From assembly GCA_933822405.4 (NCBI GenBank), contig CAKOGP040001869.1:62001-126000 (forward strand): a stretch of DNA of 64,000 nucleotides, read 5' to 3'. The position numbers and the translations under genes are program-made. The stretch comes from Cylindrotheca closterium. Lineage: Eukaryota; Bacillariophyta; Bacillariophyceae; Bacillariales; Bacillariaceae. This document shows, piece after piece, positions 21,532 to 32,105 of this stretch (the stretch's first letter is position 1; each line of letters opens with the position of its first letter). The notes below the pieces were generated by a model, which was not told the DNA's origin, made no database searches, and worked only from the letters and a program-made list of their open reading frames with translations.

Positions 21532-22758
21532 ATGAACTCGCTCATTTGCCTGCTTCTCTTCCTCAGCTGTCATGCAGCCCTTGCTTTTCAAACACATGCA
21601 TCTGGTTTTCGGTTTGTCGTGTGCAAGAAGGAAACGACAATGAACAAGGTTCTTTCGAGAGAAGTTTCAACTGTCCGTCTTTCATTCGAGGGAGGTGAAT
21701 CTCCTTCGAATCCAGTAGCGAATGATAATGCGGTCGAACGTTTAACGCAAGCGATCAATTCGAACGCAACAGCTGCTGAAGCTTTGCTCTCGAAGATTTC
21801 AATGATGCGGGAAAACGCTGTTTCACAAGAAACCATGGAGGCCTACTTGAACAAACTGCTTGCTGCTGGACCAGACAAAAGACTTCCATTCTGGGCAAGG
21901 TCGAAGAGACTAGCACGCTTCTCCCGAAGAGCTCGTATGGCATCCCTGCGAAGGACTCTTGATTTGACGACACCAGCACCTGAGGCCGAAGAAGAAACAG
22001 TAGAACGAAAGCTCGGTCGTCGCCGCCGTGCACTCGTAGCACTACTTCGTTCAATCTCAACGGAAGAGGGTCTGGATTCCAAGGAGCCGGTTATCGTAAC
22101 GATTGAAAACAGAGCTCGACTTGCAAGCAAGGAATCGAATGAGGATATGAAGAGTCGTATGCCCGAAGGTCTGGAGACCCCAAATTACGATATTGTCGCA
22201 ACTTCGAAGCACAATGGACAAACAATTGAAATTCGCCGATACAAACCATTCTCGGTATGTGCCGTGAACATGAACAAGCCTCGACCAGATGCGGCAAAAG
22301 AAACTGACAACAAGGTACGAGTACCTGAAATCAGCGGGGCTAGTTCTTTTGGAGCATTGGCTGGATATCTTTTTGGAAAGAACGACCAATCAACAGCTAT
22401 GAAAATGACAACTCCAGTGTTCACATCTCCAATTGAACAAGGTGACAAGCAAATGGAATTTGTCCTCCCTTCGAGCTACTGGGATGACGATAGCTTGGGA
22501 ACGGCTCCCAAGCCTCTATCGGGGAGTGGTGTAAGCTTGCAACAACGGGTGTCGCAAGATAGAGCAGTACTTATGTTCGGTGGATATGCCTCAAAGAAGG
22601 AAGTTGCTAAGCGCAAAAGAGAACTCATGGCTGCGCTAAAGAAGGACAAGCAGTGGAAAGCAGAAGAAGATGAAGCAACTACAGCGCAATACAATGATCC
22701 CTTCACTGTTCCATGGCGCCGTCTCAATGAAGTATCAATCAAAGTAGTACCAAAGTAA
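21532..22758 (+). CDS. Plastid-targeted SOUL/HEBP haem-binding protein
   Basis: 408 residues, single exon. The C-terminal half is a SOUL domain: YDIVATSKHNGQTIEIRRYK, FGALAGYLFGKND, AMKMTTPVFTSP, MEFVLPSSYW and VLMFGGYASKKEV. SOUL proteins bind haem or tetrapyrroles. The N-terminus is a signal peptide (MNSLICLLLFLSCHAALA) followed by FQTHASGF; Phe at the cleavage point plus a Ser/Arg-rich stretch is the diatom plastid-import signature. Between these parts lies a ~140-residue helical, very Arg-rich segment (ARFSRRARMASLRR, RKLGRRRRALVALL) with no known domain. Confidence 0.9.
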   Translation: MNSLICLLLFLSCHAALAFQTHASGFRFVVCKKETTMNKVLSREVSTVRLSFEGGESPSNPVANDNAVERLTQAINSNATAAEALLSKISMMRENAVSQETMEAYLNKLLAAGPDKRLPFWARSKRLARFSRRARMASLRRTLDLTTPAPEAEEETVERKLGRRRRALVALLRSISTEEGLDSKEPVIVTIENRARLASKESNEDMKSRMPEGLETPNYDIVATSKHNGQTIEIRRYKPFSVCAVNMNKPRPDAAKETDNKVRVPEISGASSFGALAGYLFGKNDQSTAMKMTTPVFTSPIEQGDKQMEFVLPSSYWDDDSLGTAPKPLSGSGVSLQQRVSQDRAVLMFGGYASKKEVAKRKRELMAALKKDKQWKAEEDEATTAQYNDPFTVPWRRLNEVSIKVVPK

Positions 22759-22831
22759 ATGAGTCTATTGATTAGCTATGAAGTCTATTCGTCTGTCTAT
22801 TGTACATGCTTGTGTAGCAGTTATTGTTTCA

Positions 22832-24368
22832 CTATGCTGATGCAACATTAAATCGAGTGCCTTCTTTGAATCGATTGCATGATGGTCGTGGAGGCAATCT
22901 TCGTTTTTGGGTCATGTTGATCACCTTTGATTTTCTCAGGAAAGAACTGGGGGATGAATTTGGAGATTGTTCCAATCCTTTCAGGTCCTGCCTGGTAAAA
23001 GAACGTTTTTTCTGTGCTGGGGGTGCTGGAATCGTTGTCTTGGTTGCAAACTCTTTGCCTTGGACCCAGGGGTGATTCATTACCTCTGCCAGCGTCAATC
23101 GTTTTCTTGGATCACGGTGGAAAAATCCCTGAAGCAAATCAGTCGCTTCTGGACTCATGCGAATCTCAAGTAGTTTAAGTAAACTCTTAAGATCTCCGCT
23201 CGACATCTTTTCGTATCTTTGATCAGTGGGATGGGCCCACTCGAAAGGAGCACGACCAACTAACATGATGAATAGGACGACTCCGACTGCCCACATGTCA
23301 AGAGCAAAGGCATCGACATAATCTGCCTTGTTGATGATTTCAGGTGGTGTATATACGAGCTGGCCACCTTGCCCTTGTGCCTTCATGAGCAACCGAGAGC
23401 CTCCGCAGGAAACATCCGACACACATCCGTAGTTGCGCGGGTCTGAGTATGGTACTCTCAGGCTCAATCCAGGATCTATCAGCACCAAGTTATCATGGTC
23501 ATCCAACAGAAGATTCTCTAAGGATATATCACGGTGGCATACACCTTTCTTTTGTAAATGACAAACAGCCTGAAACAGGAAAGTTGCTTAGTTTCTTCCT
23601 TCAAATTAATTTTCATTTAATCATTTTCACACCAAGTCTTACCTCGAGCAGCTGTCCGAACCAAAAACGAGCTCGGTTTTCAACATGTCCATTGAATTCG
23701 TTTCCTTCCTCCAAGATAGTTCCGAGTGGACATGGTAGGTCACGCTCTACAAGTCTCCCATACAGATCTCCACCAGGAAGGTAAGGCATTATCGTATATA
23801 GATTGTTGTCATCTTGGAGTGCTTCTTTTGCACCTTGAACGTGAGGATGGTAGTCACCCAGCATTTGCAGGGTAGAAATTTCTTTGATTGGATCCTCCAA
23901 ATGACGTCCACGCATAGAGTGGATCTTTCGCCATTCGGAAATCTTCATGACTATTTTCTCGTCAGTGCTTTCCCACTCGGTAAAGTCTCGTACCTCAAAC
24001 GCGTCTTGTCTCGATTCTTTAAAATCAACTTTGCTTCGTGGTTTCCGCCTCAAGACTACGCACAGCCGTAAACCGCCATACGTTGTTTTCCCCAGCTTCT
24101 TTCGGCTCAAATATGCAACATCTGAGCGTCTGCCACATCTGTCGACCCCTGTTCGGATGATGACGTCTCTAAGCATATGCACGTTTCCGGATAGATGATC
24201 TCTAGCACGGAGATCGACACGAGTGCAGCGATAAACTGAGGGTGCAGGGAAGTCTAAGGGCCTTGATGGTGCTCCAGCTGCTTCGACATCATTGTATGTG
24301 AGCTCGGAATGACAAGATCCACTTTCTGGTTCTTCTTCTGCACATTCCCATAATCCTAATATGCTCAT
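22832..24368 (-). CDS. Atypical Ser/Thr kinase with DPG in place of DFG (copy 1)
   Basis: Exons 24368-23643 and 23569-22832 give 487 residues. Kinase landmarks are: ATP-binding Lys in EKIVMKISEW (K142); helix-C Glu in LEDPIKEISTL; catalytic loop CHRDISLENLLL (D256, N261); metal-binding loop IDPGLSLRVPY where the usual DFG is D274-P-G; a PPE motif in place of APE (YTPPEI); ALDMWAVGVVLFIML; and KRLTLAEVMNHPWV. All catalytic residues remain, so activity is plausible despite the DPG. About 100 N-terminal residues are shared only with the paralogue at 26148-27455. The C-terminus is basic and Ser-rich. The substrate is unknown. Confidence 0.85.
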
Positions 24369-25326
24369 TACTTGTTTTGTTTCAGCGGTTGTATGAATTT
24401 ATTCTCTTCCGATTACCATTCAATTGGATACAATAAATGTAGAATAGTCTGCTTGGTTACTGTTGGATGGGGTGGTGTTACCACGTTAATTTTTGGATTT
24501 GGAACGATCCAGTGATTACAGCCCAAATATTTTTCAAAATAGTTAGCGGCAGTTTGATGGCCCTCAATCGTGCAACAATATTCGTATTCATGAACATAGA
24601 TGAACATTTCGGCGAATTGCGCATAGTAGGCTATTGTTTTCGTCGGGCTTCCGTTTCTTTAGCGTGTGTTTTCAACGAGCCTGGTTCCCGCATAGCCAAT
24701 TTCCCGCGGAAAGTGCAACGATTTCAACACACGATTGGAAAGTTCCTGCAGATCAGACGTACATTTAACCTTCGACTACACCGACCGGTATCAACACATT
24801 TTATGTATCCTTTTTAGATCAAAGGCCGGAAAACACAACATCGATTTTCAGGACATGATGACTGGCTACCGTGAAACGAACATTCGATACCGGTCAAGGG
24901 AAGGTGCTTCCAAATCTATTATTTTAAAGAAACGATGAGCTTTTGTTGCTGCCCTTGTGTTATCAGGCATGCCTACAAACAGCCGGAGGCACAGATCTTG
25001 ACCAAATGGGCATAGTAGATTTTTTCCCGGCTGCAATCATTCACGAACACCACACCGGTACCGGAGATGCAGCTCAAACAACGACGCAAGAACAAGAGGA
25101 GAACGAGGTGGAGCTTCTTTAGGCCTTACGAAGGATCTGTCGTTAATCGATCAATCTGCTGAAGTGAAAGTCTTCCTTACTTGTGTCACTGCGCGCGAGT
25201 CGCGTGTCTCGTACCTAGAAAGGACATGCGTAAGTACGCTGTAGTACATTCATTCTCCGTACCGGTACGAACTCTCCCTTCGGCTGTTTACCGTTGTTGT
25301 CGTCATCATCAAAGCAAAACAGCAAG
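24369..25326. promoter_or_regulatory. Upstream region between kinase copy 1 and the QCR8-like gene
   Basis: The genes on either side diverge. TTTCCCGCGGAAA at 24700-24712 is a near-palindromic E2F-type element (TTTCCCGC), next to a CCAAT at 24696-24700. A 116-codon plus-strand frame (24467-24817) begins with ATG but resembles nothing known and is not called as a gene. Confidence 0.35.
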
Positions 25327-25754
25327 ATGAGCCGTGCTTTCTCTCGATCAAGAGCCCTTATGGGCCCCGGACGGGCCGATGTTGAACTCGCCATGTCCAA
25401 GTGGTGGACTAAGAAGAGACCTGCTGAGGGACAAGTGAGTTTTGATTTTTTCGTCCTGAGAATGATCGAAGGAAATGGTTGGCATTCCATGGATAAAGGG
25501 GTTTACAGTCACGGTAGCGCTGATGATGTAATTCATTTTCTAACCAACAGATTTTCTTTTTATAGATCACGCAAACAATCTCTGCCCACGAGCAACACCC
25601 TGTCGGACCATGGCTCAGAACTTTCCCCAAGAAAACCATTGAACGTGCCCCTTCGTACATTATCTGGCTTGGAGGATCCTTTGCCCTTACCTACGGAAGT
25701 ATTGCCTGGGCGGAAGCCTTGACCAAGGCCGAGGATTACAGTCATCGACCATAA
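25327..25754 (+). CDS. Probable cytochrome bc1 complex subunit 8 (QCR8-like)
   Basis: Exons 25327-25434 and 25566-25754 give 98 residues. The second exon reads ITQTISAHEQHPVGPWL, then TFPKKTIERAPSY, a single membrane helix (IIWLGGSFALTYGSIAWAEA) and a SHRP end. A short basic N-terminus, an S-x-x-E/Q motif, one transmembrane helix and a His-Arg C-terminus fit the ubiquinone-binding small subunit of complex III (UQCRQ/QCR8). Similarity is short and judged by eye; another small inner-membrane subunit is possible. It lies on the opposite strand between two paralogous kinases. Confidence 0.5.
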
Positions 25755-26147
25755 ATCCCGTCCCCTTGGGTATTGTATGGAAGCAAGGGAGCTGTTGGAT
25801 GTCATTCATTCCAAACTTTCTCATAGTTTCTTATCTATTCTAGCACTGTTGATTAAACCTGCTCCTTTATTGTACTAGTCTTGTTTCTTTTTGGTTCTAA
25901 ATCATTGAAGTGTTTTCGATTATTCTCTGTTCTTATATCAAAATCACAATTGCATTAGTGCATAGGAAAAAAACTTGCGTGTCGGTCCTAAGATCTGCGT
26001 CTACCGGTACGCGAGTTACACAATCACAAGAAAAGGTTTACAAAGAATCTATGGTCTATCATTAGAATATTTAAAATCACGGTACATCTTGGAGAACAAA
26101 TTCAGCACATTAAATCAAACATCATCTTCCACAAAGCATCCCAATGC
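25755..26147. other. Convergent 3' interval
   Basis: AT-rich sequence between the QCR8-like gene and kinase copy 2, which converge here. No gene, repeat or RNA was recognised. Confidence 0.5.
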
Positions 26148-27455
26148 CTAGAACGGCATTGGTTCCTGTGGAAGTGGTGCATGTACATCTCCGTTGGCAA
26201 CCCAAGGGTGGCTCATGATTTCTGCTAGAGTCAGCCTGTCCTTGGGGTTCAGTTGCATCATATTTTGGAGCAAATCGCCAGCCTCAGAGGACAACATGAT
26301 TCCCCATTCCTTCAACTGTTTCGTTAGATGTCCATTGACAATGAGATCAAATCGTTGGTCTGCTCTGCTGGCTTGATCGTAGGCAGGAAAGCCAGTGAGC
26401 ATAATGTACAAAATCGCACCTGCCGCCCACAGATCAATCGCAAAGCCATCAAAGGGTTTCGTGTTTTCAAATACTTCAGGCGACATGTAGTTGTGCTTCC
26501 CACAAACGCCCTGTGGTTTGATCAATCGTCGCGAAGTCCCTCGTCGAGCATCTGTTACACTACTCTTCCCATCGCTGTTGTAGGGAATGCGCAAACACAT
26601 TCCCATATCAATCACCAAGCAGTTTTCTACATCCACCAGAATATTTTCCAGTGAGAGATCTCTGTGGCAAATTCCTAGCTCCTGTAGCCTGTGTAATCCC
26701 TGTTTGCCAATCGAGAACAAATTGTAAGCACCAGATGAAACCAATGAGAAGAGAATGATTCTCTCCCATCACCAACTGAATCGACTTACCCACAGTATTT
26801 GACGAAACCAATACCTTGCAACAGGTTCTGGCATTCCCCTCTCACCACCCACCTCTTCAGCATAACGCACAACGATGCCAAACAAATCTCCTCCCCTACA
26901 AAACGGCATGACTGAATAAAGGTAGTTTTCATCCTGCATGACATCAATGGAACCCAATACATGTGGATGATCCGCCCCTATTAGCTGTAGTGCGGCCACT
27001 TCCTTTACAGGATCTTCCAGCAATCGACCTCTCATTCGATGCACTCGGCTCCAGTCCACCATTTTGATGGCTACTCGCATGTTGGTTGTTTCCCAAACAA
27101 TTGGTGCTTGTGGACTACCAGGTTCCAAGCCAGCTGCCCGGGCAGCGTCATCAGCAGCAGGTCCATGGTGTCGACGCAGAACGACCGCTGCCCAAACACT
27201 TCCATAAATGGCATCCTGCAATCGCTTGTTTGGAAAAAAGGCTTGAACCTCTTGATCCCCACTTAGCAAATCTTCTCGATGAATCACATTTGGCCAGACA
27301 TCTCGGACTCCTCGTTCTAGATCAATGACTAGAGCTTGTACTCGAACACCTCGAGCCACATTCGGCGGAGGAAATTCCAATGGCCGAGTGGGGGATCCAG
27401 ATGTTTGGACCTCTTCAAAGGTGACTGTTGCATGTAATCCAACTTCTGACATCAT
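26148..27455 (-). CDS. Atypical Ser/Thr kinase with DMG in place of DFG (copy 2)
   Basis: Exons 27455-26790 and 26699-26148 give 405 residues. Landmarks are: NMRVAIKMVDW (Lys 131); LEDPVKEVAALQL; ICHRDLSLENILVD (D236, N241); VIDMGMCLRIPY, in which DFG is replaced by D253-M-G; YMSPEVF; AIDLWAAGAILYIML; and DRLTLAEIMSHPWV. It is colinear with copy 1, including the N-terminal PTRPLEFPPPNV (copy 1 has PSRPLDFPAPSV) and an intron at the same place just before the catalytic loop, so the two arose by duplication. Residues 95-120 are Ala/Pro-rich. No regulatory domain is recognised. Confidence 0.85.
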
Positions 27456-28505
27456 TTTGGATCAACTTTATGTATATTTTGATACTTTGGTTGTATTTTG
27501 CCTGTCTCAACAGTCCAATTCAAATCGTTGTATATTGCAGAATTGTCACGAGTTGCAATGACGGATCTTGCACAAATTATTGGATTCTCAAAGTCGAATA
27601 AGCAATGCAAATGACAATCGAATCCAGTCTTTGTTGCTTGTTTCGTCCCAGCCAAAGCAATAAAATTGATTCTTGTTCGCTCAGTTCTCCTACAGAAAGG
27701 TAACCCCCAATAGCAACAACACGTTTTGCGAGCTAATCTATGTGCAGAGTATCAGATACAATAACAAGCTGGGGTTGGGGTTCGTTATGGTTACAATAGT
27801 GTATTTATTTGGCTTGCTTTTCCTTACCGCTTGGCTGTGACGCGTGGGCTTGCGTGCGTGAGCAAATCTTTCCGAGTCAAAGTTGTCAAATACAGCAATC
27901 CCAAGAAAATCGCCGAAACCAAAAACGGCAGAAGAGATACAGTAATATTATCCACGTGGGCGGGAGAAGCCAACAGTATTTTGAAACATGTTTCCGAAGG
28001 CTCAATGGATTGAACTAAGTCTTTCAGTTTCAATATTCGATAATTCCAACCCGAATGTTCCAGATGGGATACTAGCTACCTAGTAACAACGCGGCATTGC
28101 TTATTCTTGCTGGCCTTCGGCCTGGCTGTCTGCTGTTTCAAACTGATGCTGTCATAGCTCCTACAGAAAGCCTAATACTTTACAGATCTATTGTTATATT
28201 ATTATTGTAATCGTCTACTACTAAATCAAAACATAGTTCTTCTTGTTTCTGGTGACATCTTGGTTGGTGCTGGTCTCAAACGCAGGAGTGTTGAACGGAC
28301 AAGCAAGACCTATTCTTTTCGAGTATGTTTTTCTTGATTCAGTCGTAGGTAGGCCCAGTAGATTTTTCACCGTACGGAGCGTTTTTTCGCGCACGTAGAA
28401 ATTGTACGACACAGGAAACGAAGCTCTCCAAACCACATCGGAGCCACGCCCAATCCAAACATAAATTCTTTCTCTGCACATCTGTTGCACTCGGAATAAT
28501 TGACC
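27456..28505. other. Intergenic, no supported gene
   Basis: About 1 kb upstream of kinase copy 2 and of the coiled-coil gene, which diverge. A minus-strand frame at 27824-28033 encodes a hydrophobic helix (LLPFLVSAIFLGLLYLTTL) but has no ATG, so it is not called. Otherwise nothing was recognised. Confidence 0.45.
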
Positions 28506-29462
28506 ATGGAAGTTGCTTCACCACTGCCATTCGGACACACAGCTGCGGGCACAAAGAGACAGTTTCCATGCACTCCTGTAGCATTTGACACAACAAATTG
28601 CAGTCCATTCGGGGAGTCCGGAGATGATTTCCTCCATCAACGCAGTTTCAAACGGCGGCGTTTCGCTGTTGACGAATCCATGGAAGGCGACACTGAGAAC
28701 TCAGTAAACCAAACCCCTTTCAATAATCATCAAGCATTCCAAAAGCCATTTTTATCGGCATCCTCTGGTAAGTTGACACAAGTTCCACATCCTCATGCTG
28801 CAAACGTCGATGGTGATTTTCGGACTCCGGCGATGTCGCAGACATGTCTGGAGTTTCTGTTTTTCCGTACAAAATCTTTGTGAACGATAATTTCTATTCG
28901 GCTTGCTTGCTCGCTCGCTCGAAAATTGAAAACCACATCAAGAACGATGTCAGCTGTCAGCAAGACGAGGAGTGCCGAACACATATTTTCTTCGCCTCTC
29001 CTATGGATTCTTCAACTGTTCCTTTGTTCAGTCTCTAATTCCTCCCTTGGTTTGCTTTTTATTCAATTTTTAGCTCTATCAGCCCAATCTTTCAAGCGAT
29101 CCAGAACTGAAACCCCTCAGCACGAACTCGAAAAGGTTGTCACATCACAAGCGAATGAAATCCAGTCGCTCAAGGATGACAAACAAAAGGTGGAGACATC
29201 TTTCAACGATTTCAAATCAGAACATGAAAAGGTTCTGAACGAAAACAAAATCCTGAAGAGGGCTGTCACCATTCAACAAGAACGACAGAATCAAGCTGCT
29301 TCCGAAATTGAGGCCGCTCACAAGTACAAGTTTGATGCCGAAGAGCGCATCAAAAAGCTGGAACAAATCATCCTATCTCTTCGCTACCATCTCCAAACAC
29401 AGCAATCGAACACTCGGAACGATTTCATGGGCTTCCCTCACCGCCCACCGGATGTATACTAG
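28506..29462 (+). CDS. Conserved coiled-coil protein with basic, nuclear-type N-terminus
   Basis: The proposed exons 28506-28767 and 29074-29462 join in frame to 216 residues. The N-terminus is Pro/Phe-rich with basic clusters (GTKRQFPCTP, SFKRRRFAVDE) that could serve as nuclear signals. The second exon continues with SFKRSRTETP and then a long coiled coil (LEKVVTSQANEIQSLKDDKQ through RIKKLEQIILSLRYHL), ending NDFMGFPHRPPDVY. The last part looks strongly constrained and I believe it is conserved among diatoms. The N-terminus recalls Akirin but that is weak. The 306-nt intron is long for this window and could hide another exon; the frame also stays open to 28883 past the proposed donor. Confidence 0.6.
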
Positions 29463-30292
29463 ACTCTGACCACTAACCAACCTGACTTGCCAGCAACTAC
29501 CGGTACAGGGTACAAGGAGGTGTGAAGTCATAGAACCGATTGTAAATTTTAGTATCGCAGATAGTGCATGCACACATAAGATAGAAGTTCATATTTTACC
29601 TTCCATTTTAGTTCATGTTGATTGACCATTGATCCTCATGATGGACTGAGCGAACTGGACGTTGAGATTCATTCCGCATTGACATGCAATCGAAAGGACA
29701 TCGATTCAAAAACTTTGAGATGAGTACTACAAGGAAGAGCAAACTTTCTTTCCCCATACAACACACTTTTGGGTCCTCCTCCTGCTCTTCCTTCAAGCCC
29801 AGTTCCAAGATCTCAAAATCTCATCATCTTCCATAATCTTCGCTTACTTGCTAACTTAGATTCGACGGAAATTGGCCGATTTAACGGACTCACATAATTG
29901 TTGCGCGCGCAAGTCGTGCGATTTCACATTCAATCTACGTAGAATCAGTACATTATCTACACACTGGTTGCAGATGAAGACAAACATCATTGGACACCCA
30001 CACAAACCCGATTGATTTCAGGTCCTGTGATATTACAACCACAAGGTACAACACAAGTTCAAACCCACATCGACTACAGTTCCCTCGGTCGATGCAAATA
30101 CAAAATAATTGTTGTTTCCAAAACCAAACTCAAATTCCTACCGACAAACCGTGTCGGAAAGCATTCAAAATTCTTCTTCGAACCAGCACGACGACGTCCC
30201 TTTTGCGGAGCAATTCGAATCGAAAGAAATCGATAAGTTTATAACCTACCTACTACTCTTTTCAATCTGTATACAACAAATAAAAGAACAAA
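29463..30292. promoter_or_regulatory. Intergenic upstream of eIF5
   Basis: No gene with a recognisable product is seen. The 12-base palindrome TTGCGCGCGCAA lies at 29901-29912, about 390 bp upstream of the eIF5 ATG. The last 250 bases are AC-rich and probably include the eIF5 5' UTR. Confidence 0.35.
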
Positions 30293-31619
30293 ATGCCTGT
30301 CCGAGGAGGAACCATCATCAACATCTCCGGGAACACACCCGTCGATGATCCTACCTACCGCTACAAGATGCCTGCAGTCTTTGGAAAGATTGAAGGCTCT
30401 GGAAACGGTATCAAGACTGCAATTCCAAACATTTCGGATGTCGCCCTGAGTCTTCACAGAGCACCTGGAGAAGTTAACAAGTTCTTTGGTTGCGAATTAG
30501 GAGCCCAAACTACTTATAACGAAGACACTGACCGTGCCATTGTCAATGGAGCCCACAATGACGCTGTCTTGCAAAAGCTGATTCATCGTTACGTTGAAGG
30601 TTTTGTCTTGTGCCCCAACTGTGGTCTTCCTGAGACTGATTACAAGATTAAGAATGCTATCATCTGGCATAAGTGTGCTGCCTGTGGAGCCAAGGAAATG
30701 GTCGACCAAGGACACAAGTTATGCAACTACATTCTTGCTCAAGACAAGAAAAATAAGAAGGACAAGAAGGGTAAAGATAAAAAGGACAAGAAGAATAAGG
30801 GCAAGGGCAAGGATGACAGTGATGAAGAAAAGAAGAAGAGCAAGAAGGATAAGAAAAAGGATAAAAAGAAGGACAAGAAAAAGGATAAAAAGGGTGATGC
30901 CGATCTCGATGACGACGATGATGACGATGATAAAGCATACCTCAAGGAGGCCATCTTTGGAAAGAAGGAGGATGACCCCAATTTCATTCCCTCTGACGAC
31001 GAAGAAACGTCTGTTGCTTCAGAAGCCGGTGTCGATGATGAAGGTGCTATGCGTAAGTTTCTTTCACACACTGTTTCTCTTTTGTTTTTGTTCGAATCAA
31101 CATATTGCTGACACATTTTAATCTTTTGTTTGGTCTACAGAACTTGCCATTGATGGAACCAAAAAATACTTGGCCGACAATCCAGATGCTTCTGCTGGAG
31201 ATATCGTTGAACTTGTCACCAACCAGCAGATGGCATCTGCCCTAAAGGCTCACGATAAGATTCAGATCCTCGCCCGTGCCGCCATTACTCCTCAATTCTT
31301 CAAGGAGAAGCAAATTGAAAAGTACGGAGGAGCCATGGAGGCCATTGCCAACGGCAACACCATTATTGAACGTCACTTGATTGCTGCTCTCGAACTCTTG
31401 TGCATTGAAAAGCCCAAGAACTTTGCTGTTATGCTCAAGCAATGCTACGATGAAGATGTTCTTCAAGAGGAAACCATTTTGGAATGGGCTGACCAAGGTC
31501 GTTCCGAGTACACCTTGGAAAAGGTTGACGAGGAGACTCGCGCAGCTCTTCGTGGAGAGGCCGAGCCAGTCATTGTCTGGTTGCAAGAAGCTGACAGTGA
31601 TGATAGCGATAGCGATTAA
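30293..31619 (+). CDS. EIF5: Translation initiation factor eIF5
   Basis: eIF5 is the GTPase-activating protein for eIF2 during start-codon selection. Exons 30293-31052 and 31141-31619 give 412 residues. The N-terminal GAP domain has the arginine finger in DPTYRYKMP (R23), and the zinc ribbon has C107, C110, C128 and C131 (LCPNCG, KCAACG). A very Lys-rich linker (about 150-205, repeats of KKDKK) and an acidic run (DDDDDDDD) follow. The C-terminal W2 HEAT domain ends in the acidic/aromatic box (VIVWLQEADSDDSDSD) that binds eIF2-beta and eIF3. Compared with the human protein the Lys-rich linker is longer. Identity is firm. Confidence 0.96.
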
Positions 31620-32105
31620 AAATTCCTTTCATGTCTATCAAGTTGCGAAACAGTGCTTCAACTAAAGATTATTTAAAAAGAAGATCATTTCCGTATCAAG
31701 ATACCATCTACTGTGTTACACTAGATGCACTACGCTTTACCAATCTGAATGTTAAGACGCAGTCCATTTAGTTAAAACATCCATGGGCCAAGAGGGCACA
31801 TGTGACATACCGGTATGGCACTGTATGATCAATTTGATAAATTGAGTCGGATGTTTCGAAAACACAATTTTCTTGATGCCGACCGAGAAAACAAATCGAC
31901 ACTGCATTCATTCTGCAACAACTCAATGACAAGCTGAAGGACGCCATTTCTTTCCACCACTGCATTCACTATTGTCACCTTCCTTCTACAAGAACCAGTC
32001 CGAGATAGCCCCAGAAGATAGAGCAAGACGAAACGAAGAAGGGATACGAGGAACCATCATTGGAAGGAAACAAAAGACTTTCAACCTTCCATCCGAGACA
32101 AAATC
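31620..32105. other. Intergenic between eIF5 and the F-box-like gene
   Basis: Holds the eIF5 3' end and the upstream region of the next gene. No further gene, repeat or RNA was recognised. Confidence 0.45.

Noticed and set aside
24467..24817. 116-codon plus-strand frame starting with ATG
   Set aside because: No recognisable domain, odd composition and location in a divergent promoter region; unsupported as a gene.
27824..28033. Small membrane protein frame on the minus strand with a hydrophobic helix
   Set aside because: It has no ATG and no convincing upstream exon or splice site; similar hydrophobic frames arise by chance in AT-rich spacer.
28900..28922. GCTTGCTTGCTCGCTCGCTCG microsatellite-like run
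   Set aside because: A short simple-sequence stretch inside the proposed intron of the coiled-coil gene; no sign of function.
30660..31116. Long frames on the minus strand opposite the eIF5 Lys/Asp-rich linker
   Set aside because: They are shadows of the repetitive AAG/GAT codons and encode only low-complexity Ser/Phe/Pro sequence.
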